Origin: an uncultured Bacteroidota bacterium
GTDB taxonomy: Bacteria > Bacteroidota > Bacteroidia > Flavobacteriales > Flavobacteriaceae
DNA: 64,000 nucleotides
Direction: 5' to 3'
Assembly: GCA_902584445.1 (NCBI GenBank)
Contig: CACHZY010000004.1
Location: 1 to 64,000, forward strand
Position 1 is the first letter of the stretch, and every line of letters begins with the position of its first letter. Of the stretch, positions 28,745 through 37,424 are shown piece after piece. Made by a program: the position numbers and the translations under genes. Below the pieces are notes generated by a model that saw only the letters and a list, made by a program, of their open reading frames with translations, did not search any database and had not been told where the DNA came from.

Positions 28745-28746
28745 TT

Positions 28747-29457
28747 ATGGAGCTCTTTTATCAAGAAAATATAGAGAATAATCAGCTAGATGTAGTTTTT
28801 TCCTCAGAGGAGAGCAAGCATATTGTTAAAGTTTTGAGAAAAAAAAATGGAGACCAGATTTCTGTAACTAATGGAAAAGGGCTGCAGTGGAATGGAGAAA
28901 TAACTCATTCTAATAATAAGAAAGTAATTGCAAAAAAGGTTAATTCAATCCTTCATAAAAATAAAGCTCCTAAACTTCATATTGCAATTGCACCTACTAA
29001 AAATATTGATAGGATGGAATGGTTTTTGGAAAAGTCTACTGAAATTGGGATTAGTCAAATTACTCCTATTATTTGCGATCACTCTGAACGAAAAGTCATT
29101 AAGGATTTACGAATGAAAAAAATTCTTATAGGGGCTATTAAGCAATCCAACCAATTTTACCTTCCCCAAATGAACCCAATTTGCGATTACAAAAGTTTTG
29201 TGGAAAAAAAATTTTCGGAAATTAAAATGATTGCTCATTGTGGAGAGGGAATAAAAAAAGAGCTACATAAAATAAAAATAATTCAATCACCAATATTAAT
29301 TCTAATTGGGCCTGAGGGAGATTTTTCAGAAAAAGAAATTGAAATAGCAAGGGCAAATTCATTTATTGAAATCTCGCTTGGCAATAAAAGGCTAAGAACC
29401 GAGACTGCAGGAGTGTTTGCTTGTAATTCAGTTGAGATTCTCAGAAGGACTAATTAA
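28747..29457 (+). CDS. rsmE: 16S rRNA (uracil1498-N3)-methyltransferase
   Basis: SPOUT-class methyltransferase of 236 residues that methylates U1498 in 16S rRNA. The N-terminal PUA-like domain spans about residues 1-75. The C-terminal knot contains LIGPEGDFSEKEIEIA and LGNKRLRTETA, the SAM-binding signatures. It starts two bases after tsaD, so the two are translated from one message. Confidence 0.95.
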   Translation: MELFYQENIENNQLDVVFSSEESKHIVKVLRKKNGDQISVTNGKGLQWNGEITHSNNKKVIAKKVNSILHKNKAPKLHIAIAPTKNIDRMEWFLEKSTEIGISQITPIICDHSERKVIKDLRMKKILIGAIKQSNQFYLPQMNPICDYKSFVEKKFSEIKMIAHCGEGIKKELHKIKIIQSPILILIGPEGDFSEKEIEIARANSFIEISLGNKRLRTETAGVFACNSVEILRRTN

Positions 29458-29477
29458 CATACGGCTTTAAATTTACT

Positions 29478-29485
29478 TATCTTTG
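29478..29485 (+). promoter_or_regulatory. Bacteroidota -7 element directly before the AI-2E transporter gene
   Basis: TATCTTTG matches TAnnTTTG exactly and ends four bases before the GTG at 29490. A start site 4 to 8 bases downstream of the element would make the message leaderless or nearly so. Confidence 0.45.
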
Positions 29486-29489
29486 AATT

Positions 29490-30572
29490 GTGGAAAATAA
29501 GAACATATCCAACATTATCGTTAATGCAGTTTTGAAGCTTTCGTTAATTGCTTTTGGTGTTTTTATATTTTTAAAACTCAATATTGTACTAATATATTTT
29601 ATTGTTGCAGCAGTTATATCTCTTATTGGGCGACCAATAGTTATTTTCCTTGAGGAAAAACTCAAATTTAGAAAACTCTTCGCAGCCTTATTTGCTTTAC
29701 TATTTTTAGTTAGTTTAATTTTTGGTCTAATATCTTTAATAATTCCTCTAATTTTAAAGCAGGGAGAAAATTTATCATTACTTAATTTAAAAGCTTTAGA
29801 GAATAATCTTAATCAATTAATGATTGAAATATCGAATTATTTCAATCTAGATAGCTTTAATAATTCAAGAAATCTAAATAGTATTCTAAATATTGAGAAC
29901 TTGGAGGCAATACCTAATTTCCTAAACTATCTTTTAAGTTTATTAGGTAGTTTCACAGCAGGATTATTTTCAGTGATGTTCATTTCATTTTTCTTACTCA
30001 AAGACAGCAGAATACTTGAGAATACAATACTTTTACTAGTTAATGATAAAAATCAAGAAAAACTTGAAAAGTCAATAGAGAAAATTAAAAACTTATTATC
30101 ACGATATTTTCTAGGCTTGCTCCTACAAATAAGTATTCTACTAATTTTCTATACTATAGTTTTGACAGTATTCAGTATTGAAAATGCATTTGTAATAGCC
30201 TTTTTATGTGCCCTTTTAAACTTAATACCATACATAGGTCCTCTAATTGGTATTTTTCTAATGATGTTCTTGACAATGACAAGTAATATTGGAGCTGACT
30301 TTAGTACTGTTATTTTACCAAAAACAATCTATGTGTTAATAGGTTTTATAATTGGACAACTTATTGACAATATTTTTAGTCAGCCTTACATTTTTTCAAA
30401 TTCGGTTAAATCTCATCCATTGGAAATTTTTATAGTAATTCTTGCTGGGGGAACTCTTTTGGGTACTACCGGGATGATTGTAGCAATTCCACTTTACACT
30501 TCTTTAAAAGTAATTTTAAAGGAATTTTTATTCGATAATAAAATAGTTAAGTCTATAACAAAAGATATTTAA
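29490..30572 (+). CDS. AI-2E/PerM family membrane transporter
   Basis: Polytopic inner-membrane protein of 360 residues with about seven or eight hydrophobic segments. The family pattern is seen in FLCALLNLIPYIGPLIGIFL and later GTTGMIVAIPLYTSLK. The family includes TqsA (AI-2 exporter) and many transporters of unknown cargo or Na+/H+ antiport activity, so no substrate is claimed. The GTG start at 29490 gives the usual short cytoplasmic lead before the first helix (LIAFGVFIFLKLNIVLIYF). It follows rsmE by 32 bases but has its own promoter element. Confidence 0.85.
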   Translation: MENKNISNIIVNAVLKLSLIAFGVFIFLKLNIVLIYFIVAAVISLIGRPIVIFLEEKLKFRKLFAALFALLFLVSLIFGLISLIIPLILKQGENLSLLNLKALENNLNQLMIEISNYFNLDSFNNSRNLNSILNIENLEAIPNFLNYLLSLLGSFTAGLFSVMFISFFLLKDSRILENTILLLVNDKNQEKLEKSIEKIKNLLSRYFLGLLLQISILLIFYTIVLTVFSIENAFVIAFLCALLNLIPYIGPLIGIFLMMFLTMTSNIGADFSTVILPKTIYVLIGFIIGQLIDNIFSQPYIFSNSVKSHPLEIFIVILAGGTLLGTTGMIVAIPLYTSLKVILKEFLFDNKIVKSITKDI

Positions 30573-30581
30573 TTTGATAGC

Positions 30582-31556
30582 TTAACTGTAGTTCTCAAGC
30601 AGTTTTTTTTGTTTACTAAGAGCAAAAATAAACTCTTCTTTTAACAGTGGAACTAATCCTGAAACACTGGGTGAATCTTTTATTGATGTGACTCCCTGCC
30701 CTGCTGACCAGATTGTTTTCCATGCTTTTGCTTCTGATTCTGCTAGATCAGAGGTGTTTCCAAAATCTATTTTTTTAGTGTCTTTCCATTGCTCTTCAGT
30801 AATACCCATAGCTTCAAGACTAGGTCGTAAAAAGTTTGCATTAACACCTGAGACTGCTGCAGTATATACTATATCTTCTGCGCTACTTTGCATTATCATG
30901 TCTTTATAGTTTTGCTCTGCCCTGCTTTCTTTTACATTAATAAATCTAGTCCCCATATAAGCTATGTCTGCGCCCATTTGAAGAGCACTGGCAATATCAT
31001 TACCATTGCTAAGACAACCCGAAAGGACAATCGTTTTATTAAATATTTTCTTAACCTCATTAATTAAAGGAATCGGGTGAAGGGTTCCAGCGTGCCCTCC
31101 TGCACCAACAGCAACTAATATAAGTCCATCAACCCCAGCTTCTGATGCTTTTTCAGCATGTCTTTTTTTGATAATGTCATGATATACAATTCCACCATAA
31201 TTATGAACAATATCAACTATCTGAGGCACAGCACCAAGGGATGTTATAATTAGTGGCACTTTATGTTTTTCGCAAACATCCAGATCAGCCTTTACTCTAA
31301 TATTAGTTGGGTGTACAATTAAATTTACACCAAATGGAGCAGGTTTTTTTCCTGTTTCTTTTTCAAATAATTCTAAGGCATCCTTAATTTGAATTACCCA
31401 ATCCTCAAATCCCTCCGTAGTTCGTTGGTTTAATGCAGGAAAAGTTCCTACTATCCCATTTTTGCAACATTCGATGACCATTTCAGGTCCTGATATAAGA
31501 AATAAAGGTGCGGCAATTAAAGGCAGGTCTAATGATTTGTAAAAGTCTTTATTCAT
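30582..31556 (-). CDS. nitronate monooxygenase family protein
   Basis: FMN-dependent TIM-barrel enzyme of 324 residues that oxidises alkyl nitronates; some relatives act on other substrates. LIAAPLFLISGPEMVIECC opens the barrel, and VAVGAGGHAGTLHPIPLI contains the conserved catalytic His. SGCLSNGNDIASALQMGAD and YMGTRFINVKES form the phosphate-binding region. It is the second gene after a DUF4442 gene (5-base gap), a pair that may share lipid or acyl detoxification roles, though this is only a guess. Confidence 0.88.
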   Translation of the reverse strand: MNKDFYKSLDLPLIAAPLFLISGPEMVIECCKNGIVGTFPALNQRTTEGFEDWVIQIKDALELFEKETGKKPAPFGVNLIVHPTNIRVKADLDVCEKHKVPLIITSLGAVPQIVDIVHNYGGIVYHDIIKKRHAEKASEAGVDGLILVAVGAGGHAGTLHPIPLINEVKKIFNKTIVLSGCLSNGNDIASALQMGADIAYMGTRFINVKESRAEQNYKDMIMQSSAEDIVYTAAVSGVNANFLRPSLEAMGITEEQWKDTKKIDFGNTSDLAESEAKAWKTIWSAGQGVTSIKDSPSVSGLVPLLKEEFIFALSKQKKLLENYS

Positions 31557-31561
31557 TTTAT

Positions 31562-32014
31562 TTATTTTCTTTTAATTGTCCATTCAAACTCAAAGGCTGA
31601 TACCACATCACCACTCATATCTTTACCTTCTGATTTTAAAGTGATTTTCTTTGCCTCACCGCTGCTAATTGCATTTCGAACCACTTCAGTTACTTCAATT
31701 CCTTGATTACAGTTGAATTTTATCAATCCTCTAGCTTTTTTTTTAAAGGTAGCATTATTGTTTATAACTAACATTGATACTGGGACACCTGTTTTTTTTA
31801 TAGCTCTCATTACAAAAATTGCTGTGGAAAGTTCAGCTGCCATTCCTTGAACAGCCCAAAAAATTGATCCAAAAGGATTTTGATTTACCCAACGATGTTT
31901 AACAGAGACCTCAGCCAAATTATCATCAAAACTCGTTACTCGAACACCAGACCACCAGGCCGAGGGTAGATTAAAAAAGGTATAGAGATTAAACTTTAAA
32001 ATTTTTTTTCTCAA
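31562..32014 (-). CDS. DUF4442 hotdog-fold protein
   Basis: Protein of 150 residues matching DUF4442, a thioesterase-like hotdog family. The pattern NLPSAWWSGVRV followed by WVNQNPFGSIFWAVQGMAAE is characteristic. Substrates are not known; acyl-CoA or acyl-ACP thioesters are likely from the fold. The start is TTG at 32014, with the family N-terminus (LYTFFNLPSAW) shortly after and no better ATG upstream. It is 5 bases ahead of the nitronate monooxygenase gene. Confidence 0.8.
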   Translation of the reverse strand: MRKKILKFNLYTFFNLPSAWWSGVRVTSFDDNLAEVSVKHRWVNQNPFGSIFWAVQGMAAELSTAIFVMRAIKKTGVPVSMLVINNNATFKKKARGLIKFNCNQGIEVTEVVRNAISSGEAKKITLKSEGKDMSGDVVSAFEFEWTIKRK

Positions 32015-32047
32015 TTATTTGTTTTTGAGTAAAGTATTGATTTAAAG

Positions 32048-32121
32048 TGAACGCGACAGGATTCGAACCTGTGACCGTCTGCTTAGAAGGCAGATGCTCT
32101 ATCCAGCTGAGCTACGCGTCC
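32048..32121 (-). tRNA. tRNA-Arg(TCT)
   Basis: A 74-base cloverleaf on the minus strand. The acceptor arm GGACGCG pairs with CGCGTTC (one G-T pair), the discriminator is A, the T-loop is GGTTCGAATCC, and the anticodon loop CTTCTAA gives TCT, which reads AGA. CCA is not encoded. Confidence 0.96.
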
Positions 32122-32186
32122 TAATATAATAACGTGCCCAAAAATAAGCTTTTTATATCATATGCTAAATAAAAAATTTTTAGGGA

Positions 32187-32208
32187 ATTAGTTATTTTCA
32201 AAACTAAT
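32187..32208 (-). terminator. possible weak terminator after the hydrolase gene
   Basis: ATTAGTT and AACTAAT form a 7-base stem with an 8-base loop. On the minus strand it is followed by a broken T run. AT-only stem, so weak. Confidence 0.25.
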
Positions 32209-32284
32209 AGATCGTTATGCTATTTTAAAAACGTAAAACAATTGAAATTATAAGATTGGAATAAGCTAGGAAGGGTTATAAAAG

Positions 32285-33523
32285 TCACTTTTTATAAAAA
32301 TTATAGGGTGATTTATGAATTGGAAATTTAAGAAATTGCATGATTTCTATTTCATTTTTAAAGGCGGCGGGAGGTCTTGGATTATCATCATTAAAAACCA
32401 TAAGTTTATTTGGGGAAAGGACTTCAATAAAGCTTTCATCAACATCAAATCCATCTGATGCAGTTTCAGAATTTAGCTTTAGGTGTTTTGTAAAAAAAGC
32501 ATATGCAGCAATTCTTTTTGAATAACCATAATCGTGTTTTTCATTAGCAAGATGAACATTTTCAACTTGATCACTCGCTCCAAAAGTGGCATAAACCTTT
32601 TGAAGATAAGGAAATTCTACATTTGGGGTATTTCGGGTCCAATCATCACCATTTGATATTAAAAGCTGTGGTCTAGGGGCAGCAAGTGCTGCAAATTCAA
32701 CATTATTAGTTTGAAAATTTTGAGTTTTATGAACTGGCATACCACTCTCACAGACACATCCACCGAAAAAATGTGCTGAAACTTGCACAACGGGGACAGA
32801 TACTTTGATTCTTTGATCGATGGCAGTAAGAACAAATGTTTGAGTTCCTCCTCCTGATCCTCCAGTCATACCTACCCTCTCTTTATCAACTTCTGGGAGG
32901 CTGAGAAGATAATCTAAAACCCTCTTGCTGTTCCATGTTTGAAGTAGCATACTTATTGGCATTTTATGTCTAACCTGTGTGCTCTCACCATAACCAACCA
33001 TGTCATAAGCAAATACAATTGCACCTTTTCTTGCTAAGTAAGCGCCTCGCAGCTGAACATAGTCTGTAAAACGTTTGTCCTTTAGGTGTCCATGAGGGCT
33101 TAAAATAGCTGCATATTTTTTTTGATTTGCTAGAGGGCGGTATAGGTTTCCTGTAATGTAGAACCCAGGAAAACTCTCAATAGCTATGTTTTCTACGCTG
33201 TATCCATTCATTATTTTCTTGGAATGTTTAATTACGTTAAGTTCATTACCATAGAAAGAAATCTTATCCCATTGAATCCCAATTAAAATATTTTCTTTTA
33301 TGGTTTTTGCTCTTTTACTCCAAGATTCAGAATCATTCCATAACTTAGAAAATTTCTGCATATTGGCTTTACCCTCTGACTCGGTCCAATGACGACCATT
33401 ACATATCATTTTATCAGGGATAAACTCAGTACCATTATCGGTGTCAATTTTAAAGCCTTGAGAGAAGAGGATATAGGAACTTAAATAAATAATGCCAATA
33501 AGTGAATTTATAGGACAACTCAT
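32285..33523 (-). CDS. secreted alpha/beta hydrolase (acetylxylan-esterase-like)
   Basis: Exported protein of 412 residues with a signal peptide (to about residue 22) and an alpha/beta-hydrolase fold. The nucleophile elbow is GMTGGSGGGTQTF, the acidic residue is probably in ISNGDDWTRNTP, and the His in NEKHDYGYS. ILSPHGHLKD forms the oxyanion strand and FAYDMVGYGES a conserved strand. It resembles the large secreted esterases of polysaccharide-degrading Bacteroidota. The natural ester is unknown. It lies 13 bases downstream of a strong terminator that closes the preceding gene, so it probably has its own start site. Confidence 0.82.
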   Translation of the reverse strand: MSCPINSLIGIIYLSSYILFSQGFKIDTDNGTEFIPDKMICNGRHWTESEGKANMQKFSKLWNDSESWSKRAKTIKENILIGIQWDKISFYGNELNVIKHSKKIMNGYSVENIAIESFPGFYITGNLYRPLANQKKYAAILSPHGHLKDKRFTDYVQLRGAYLARKGAIVFAYDMVGYGESTQVRHKMPISMLLQTWNSKRVLDYLLSLPEVDKERVGMTGGSGGGTQTFVLTAIDQRIKVSVPVVQVSAHFFGGCVCESGMPVHKTQNFQTNNVEFAALAAPRPQLLISNGDDWTRNTPNVEFPYLQKVYATFGASDQVENVHLANEKHDYGYSKRIAAYAFFTKHLKLNSETASDGFDVDESFIEVLSPNKLMVFNDDNPRPPAAFKNEIEIMQFLKFPIHKSPYNFYKK

Positions 33524-33534
33524 ACCACTAATAT

Positions 33535-33562
33535 AAAAAAACCCTCACGATAGAGGGTTTTT
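33535..33562 (-). terminator. intrinsic terminator
   Basis: AAAACCCTC and GAGGGTTTT form a stem around a 6-base loop. Read on the minus strand it ends in a T run. It lies 31 bases after the stop of the secreted protein gene 33594-34349. Confidence 0.75.
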
Positions 33563-33593
33563 AATAATTTTAGTTAAGTAATAAATAATCAGT

Positions 33594-34349
33594 TTACATT
33601 TTAGGCTTAGTTATTGATAATATCTCACAAATATTTCGGTGATTAAACCCATTTGGCATATTTTCACTAAACTCCATATTCATTTCTTGAGGAACCTCAG
33701 AAATAACTGATTCGTATGCCATATGCTTCATTACGCCCGACATTGAATCGTAAATATCCCAAAAGAATATATTACTTGGGTTATGCATATCTTGTGGGGC
33801 AATTGTTGTAGCTACTCCCCATCCCGTCATACCGTGTTTTTTTGCGTTCTTTTCAAAAATTTTACCTGCTTTTTCAGATAATTCAATCGCTTTATTAAGA
33901 TCTTTAGGTCGTCCGTCATTTAAAATAACATATTTCCCCACTTCACCAGTTTGAAATGCACTGACGGTTTTAAAAAAATACCTACCGTTAGCCCCATATT
34001 CTACCTTACCTAATGAACTTCTTTCAATCCCAAATTTTGATTTAAAGTTCCGCCAAAAAGACCTTCTGTTTACCATCTGATCAATATTTTCAAAAGAATG
34101 AACCCAAAAATAATTATACTTATAATCAGAGGAATTTCCAATTCCTTGAACCCTTTTTAATAAAGCCCAACCCTCCATTCTTCCAGCGTCAACTTCATCC
34201 TGAGCCATTTTGGACAGGTATTCTACTTGAATAGATTCAAAAGTTTTTCTGTACTGATTAGGAACACTTATTCCGTGAAGGAAAAAAACATTTTGAGCTG
34301 TTAATAGGACACTAAAAAGGGTTAATAATACAATTAAATATTTTTTCAT
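33594..34349 (-). CDS. secreted protein of unknown function
   Basis: I do not recognise a family. The protein has 251 residues, a signal peptide ending near LLTAQ (residue 19), and then a soluble domain with no further membrane segments. Two stretches look alike in spacing and composition (NYFWVHSFENIDQMVNRRSFWR around 78-99 and NIFFWDIYDSMSGVMKH around 193-209). This hints at two copies of a ferredoxin-like or dimeric alpha/beta-barrel unit. That is weak, as it rests on reading by eye. It is closed by a terminator at 33535-33562 and separated from the upstream lipoprotein gene by another hairpin. Confidence 0.7.
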   Translation of the reverse strand: MKKYLIVLLTLFSVLLTAQNVFFLHGISVPNQYRKTFESIQVEYLSKMAQDEVDAGRMEGWALLKRVQGIGNSSDYKYNYFWVHSFENIDQMVNRRSFWRNFKSKFGIERSSLGKVEYGANGRYFFKTVSAFQTGEVGKYVILNDGRPKDLNKAIELSEKAGKIFEKNAKKHGMTGWGVATTIAPQDMHNPSNIFFWDIYDSMSGVMKHMAYESVISEVPQEMNMEFSENMPNGFNHRNICEILSITKPKM

Positions 34350-34388
34350 TTTAAATAATTTATGGTTAATAATTGCTAATATAATAAA

Positions 34389-34410
34389 ACTTACAAATGG
34401 GGTTGTAAGT
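34389..34410 (-). terminator. hairpin terminator after the cupredoxin lipoprotein gene
   Basis: ACTTACAA and TTGTAAGT are perfect 8-base arms around a 6-base loop. On the minus strand TTTTATTAT follows. It lies 33 bases after the stop at 34444. Confidence 0.5.
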
Positions 34411-34443
34411 ACCTGAACTTAAACAGTAGGATATACTTATTAT

Positions 34444-37323
34444 TTAATTTACAGTAATAGTACCTACCATACCTGCGTGTAAAGAACAAATATAGTAGTA
34501 AGTACCTGCTTGAGTAGGTGTCCAAGAAACAGTTCCATTAGTAGTTCCATTGTTTGTAACCCCACTGATAGTATTTGCAGTGCCAGTTCCTTGTACTGTT
34601 TTAAGATAAAAAGGATGACCTGATGCATTTACGGCAAAGTTTACGGTATCTCCAACTTTAATTGTTACTGTAGGATCATTTCCTGAGACATTTCCGTTTC
34701 TATCTGTTCCATTTAGTGTGTAATTACTTGCATTGGAGGCTGTTACATTAATTGTATAGGTTTCAGCTGTAGTAGTATTCGAAGAGTTGGTTGAACTAGA
34801 TGTTGATGAATTTATTACATTGATTGAGCCATTGAAAGAGGCCTCACTGCACCCTTTTTGGTTTCCAACTGTTGTTATAGTATAATTATAAACCTCATTA
34901 CTAGCAGAATTATCTGATAAAATTGGCTGTCCTGATAATAGTACTTGATTATTTTGAGTAATTGTTGCTGTTACTCCATTTGGAAGCCCAGAAACATTTA
35001 CACTTGTTGCACCACCTCCAAATAGAAAAATAACATCATTTATTTGATTATCTGAACTTACTGTTTGACTTGCAGTATTTGCTTGAGAAGTCAAAGTTAT
35101 ATATGAATTAGAATTAAGGGTGATTGATCCATTAATTGATTGAGCTTGAGATCCTCCAATTGAATTTACAGTATAAGTGAATGTAGTAGGTGAATTGGTT
35201 GAATTAGGTGTTCCGGAAATGTGGACACGATTATTATTATAGTATGTTGCTGTCACCCCATTGGGTAATCCAGAGACATTTGCACTTGTGACATCCGATG
35301 CTAGTTGATAAACTACAGGATACATTGGACTACCTATACATACAGACTCTTCAGAGCTTCCAGAATGTATGGTGATTGGAGAAGTGGTGTCAGTTGCTGT
35401 TGAAGTACCAGAGGTAGAGGCCTCTTGAATTGTTATTGTTCCAGAAACTGGAGCAGTGCTGCAATTATATTGTGCATTACTTGTTAAGGTGTAGTTATAG
35501 GTTCCAACTGTGGTAGGAGTTCCTTTAATTTTAATACCAACAATATAGCCCTCAACCACTACATTATCAGGCTGATTATCCCAGGTAATATTGTATCCTC
35601 CTCCAGAGTGTTCTTTGCCGTTTTCATACTTAATTTCAAAGTACTTACCAGTTTCAGTTACTACGTTAGCAGTTGTTCCGCCTGCCAGCTGTAATGGAGG
35701 AGGAACATTACCCGGAATACTACAGTCAGTTGAAGTAGTTGTTCCTGTATTACCACCGCCTCCACCCCTAGGTGTTGTAGTGCCGGTTGTTGAAGTAGTA
35801 GTCCCTATAGTTGAGGTTGTAGTTCCAGTTGTTGAAGTCAAGTCAAAGCAATTGGTATTTAAATTACCAGTGAAAATATTGTAGGTATTTGATTCTTCAA
35901 TTAAACCATTTTTCTCGTAAGTTCGAGTCATAATATTATTGTTAACGCTAAAACTCATATACCCTGTAGTGGTTGGTATCGAACTATTACAGTAAATTTC
36001 AGTGAGTTTAATCCTAAAATAATTACTTGAATTTTCAACAACTTCAATAAAAGCATTTATAGAGCATCCATTACTGATTTCTTCAAAATTGTCTCCAATT
36101 TTCTTTATATCACATCCATCATCTTCATTATTATTTTGCTCATATTCAATAGCAATTTTTTCATCTACTGTTAAAGTATTCTCTAAAAACATTATGAAAG
36201 AGGAGTTAACACCACTGTTTTCCTGATCTGCCCATATTTTCCCAGCGTGATTAGTGCAAAAATTAGAAGATTCAGTTGATGTTGATGTCCCTGTGGTATT
36301 TGAGGTTGTGCCAGTTTCACTAGCTACAGTCGAAGTTTGAGTATCGGCAATTTGATTAATACTGTCAGCAAAAACACTTCCAATATCTTCTGTTGTTGAG
36401 GATGAGGTAGTAGCTTCTGTCGGAGGAATTATAATACCACTCTCATCTTTTTGAGGAGCCTCTTCACTTTTCTTACCTGATAGATTTAATGGAGTGGCGT
36501 TGTCAGGTATTTCTGATTCTTTTTTAGGAACTGGAGTGTTTTCTGGTAAAGTGACCATACTCATACTAAGACTAGTTGCTGAGGCTACAACAACATTAGT
36601 CATCACAGCAAAATCTCCAATCACAATTGCGGTTGTGCTTATTGGGATTATTTGACTAAACACCTGAGAGATCATTACTCCATTTACAATGGTGGTCATT
36701 AGAACATTTAATCTTATGTCAACTGACATTCTTATTACCGTAACATTCCTTGAAGAAGAATCTCCACCTATTTCAAATTCCCAATCTCCAACAAGATTTT
36801 TAGCTACCTCATAATCAAACTTTGCACTTAAATCTTTGTTTCCATCAAGTGTTATTGTTTTTGGATTAGTTGTATCACTAGGATCATTATCCCAATAAAA
36901 GAAAGAGTATTGATCAGCAGGAACTGCGGTTAACTCAACTGTAGCTCCGTGAGTAAAGCTTGTTCCGCCTCCAACAACTTGTTTTTGAACCTCCCCGTTT
37001 CCTGTAACATTGATGTTAATGTTGTAGGCCGTCTTTTCAAAGTTTGCAACCAGGGTTGTATTCTGATTTGGATTAAGCGTTAGTGGATTATTAGAGTAGA
37101 TATGGTTTGTGCTTGAATCAGTCCAATTAACAAAAGTATATCCGGATTGTGGAGTAGCGCTAAATGTAACTGCTGCACCAACTGCGTATGAACCGGCTTT
37201 GAAGTCAATACTTCCCATTGAGGAATCAGCTACAGATGCATTTACAACAACAGTAGGATCATCTTCTTTTTTACAAGTAGATAGAATTAATAGAATCGTT
37301 AAAGTTAAAAGAACCCTTTTCAT
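34444..37323 (-). CDS. multidomain surface lipoprotein with C-terminal cupredoxin domain
   Basis: A 959-residue lipoprotein (LILSTC, Cys17). Residues about 26-97 and 99-170 are two InlB B-repeat-like units (GYTFVNWTD, YSFFYWDND). Residues 175-500 include a lipocalin-like opening (LVGDWEFEIGG) and Ser/Thr/Glu-rich linkers. A Thr/Gly low-complexity tract follows (about 505-535). Several flavobacterial Ig-like modules come next, with the repeated SGLPNGVTAT. Residues about 860-959 form a plastocyanin-like domain with a full type-1 copper site: His903, Cys946, His949, Met952. The protein is probably an extracellular or surface protein that anchors a copper electron carrier or copper binder. It diverges from the NagA-like gene. 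Confidence 0.85.
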   Translation of the reverse strand: MKRVLLTLTILLILSTCKKEDDPTVVVNASVADSSMGSIDFKAGSYAVGAAVTFSATPQSGYTFVNWTDSSTNHIYSNNPLTLNPNQNTTLVANFEKTAYNININVTGNGEVQKQVVGGGTSFTHGATVELTAVPADQYSFFYWDNDPSDTTNPKTITLDGNKDLSAKFDYEVAKNLVGDWEFEIGGDSSSRNVTVIRMSVDIRLNVLMTTIVNGVMISQVFSQIIPISTTAIVIGDFAVMTNVVVASATSLSMSMVTLPENTPVPKKESEIPDNATPLNLSGKKSEEAPQKDESGIIIPPTEATTSSSTTEDIGSVFADSINQIADTQTSTVASETGTTSNTTGTSTSTESSNFCTNHAGKIWADQENSGVNSSFIMFLENTLTVDEKIAIEYEQNNNEDDGCDIKKIGDNFEEISNGCSINAFIEVVENSSNYFRIKLTEIYCNSSIPTTTGYMSFSVNNNIMTRTYEKNGLIEESNTYNIFTGNLNTNCFDLTSTTGTTTSTIGTTTSTTGTTTPRGGGGGNTGTTTSTDCSIPGNVPPPLQLAGGTTANVVTETGKYFEIKYENGKEHSGGGYNITWDNQPDNVVVEGYIVGIKIKGTPTTVGTYNYTLTSNAQYNCSTAPVSGTITIQEASTSGTSTATDTTSPITIHSGSSEESVCIGSPMYPVVYQLASDVTSANVSGLPNGVTATYYNNNRVHISGTPNSTNSPTTFTYTVNSIGGSQAQSINGSITLNSNSYITLTSQANTASQTVSSDNQINDVIFLFGGGATSVNVSGLPNGVTATITQNNQVLLSGQPILSDNSASNEVYNYTITTVGNQKGCSEASFNGSINVINSSTSSSTNSSNTTTAETYTINVTASNASNYTLNGTDRNGNVSGNDPTVTIKVGDTVNFAVNASGHPFYLKTVQGTGTANTISGVTNNGTTNGTVSWTPTQAGTYYYICSLHAGMVGTITVN
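35754..35842. repeat. low-complexity imperfect tandem repeat coding Thr/Gly/Ser
   Basis: Imperfect repeats of a GTTGTTGAAGTAGT-like unit, interrupted by a Gly-rich segment. On the minus strand they encode TTSTTGTTT-type sequence, the flexible linker inside the lipoprotein. Such tracts can change length by slippage. Confidence 0.6.
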
Positions 37324-37424
37324 CTAGTTGATGGTTAATTAATTACAAGATAATGATTTTCCTCTTTAAATACTTGGGTAATTTATCTGAGTATTTACTA
37401 TTTTTAATACTAAATCAAATAATT

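Noticed and set aside
35591-35884. Plus-strand ORF rich in Val and Pro
   Set aside because: It is the mirror of the Thr/Gly linker of the cupredoxin lipoprotein and has no independent support.
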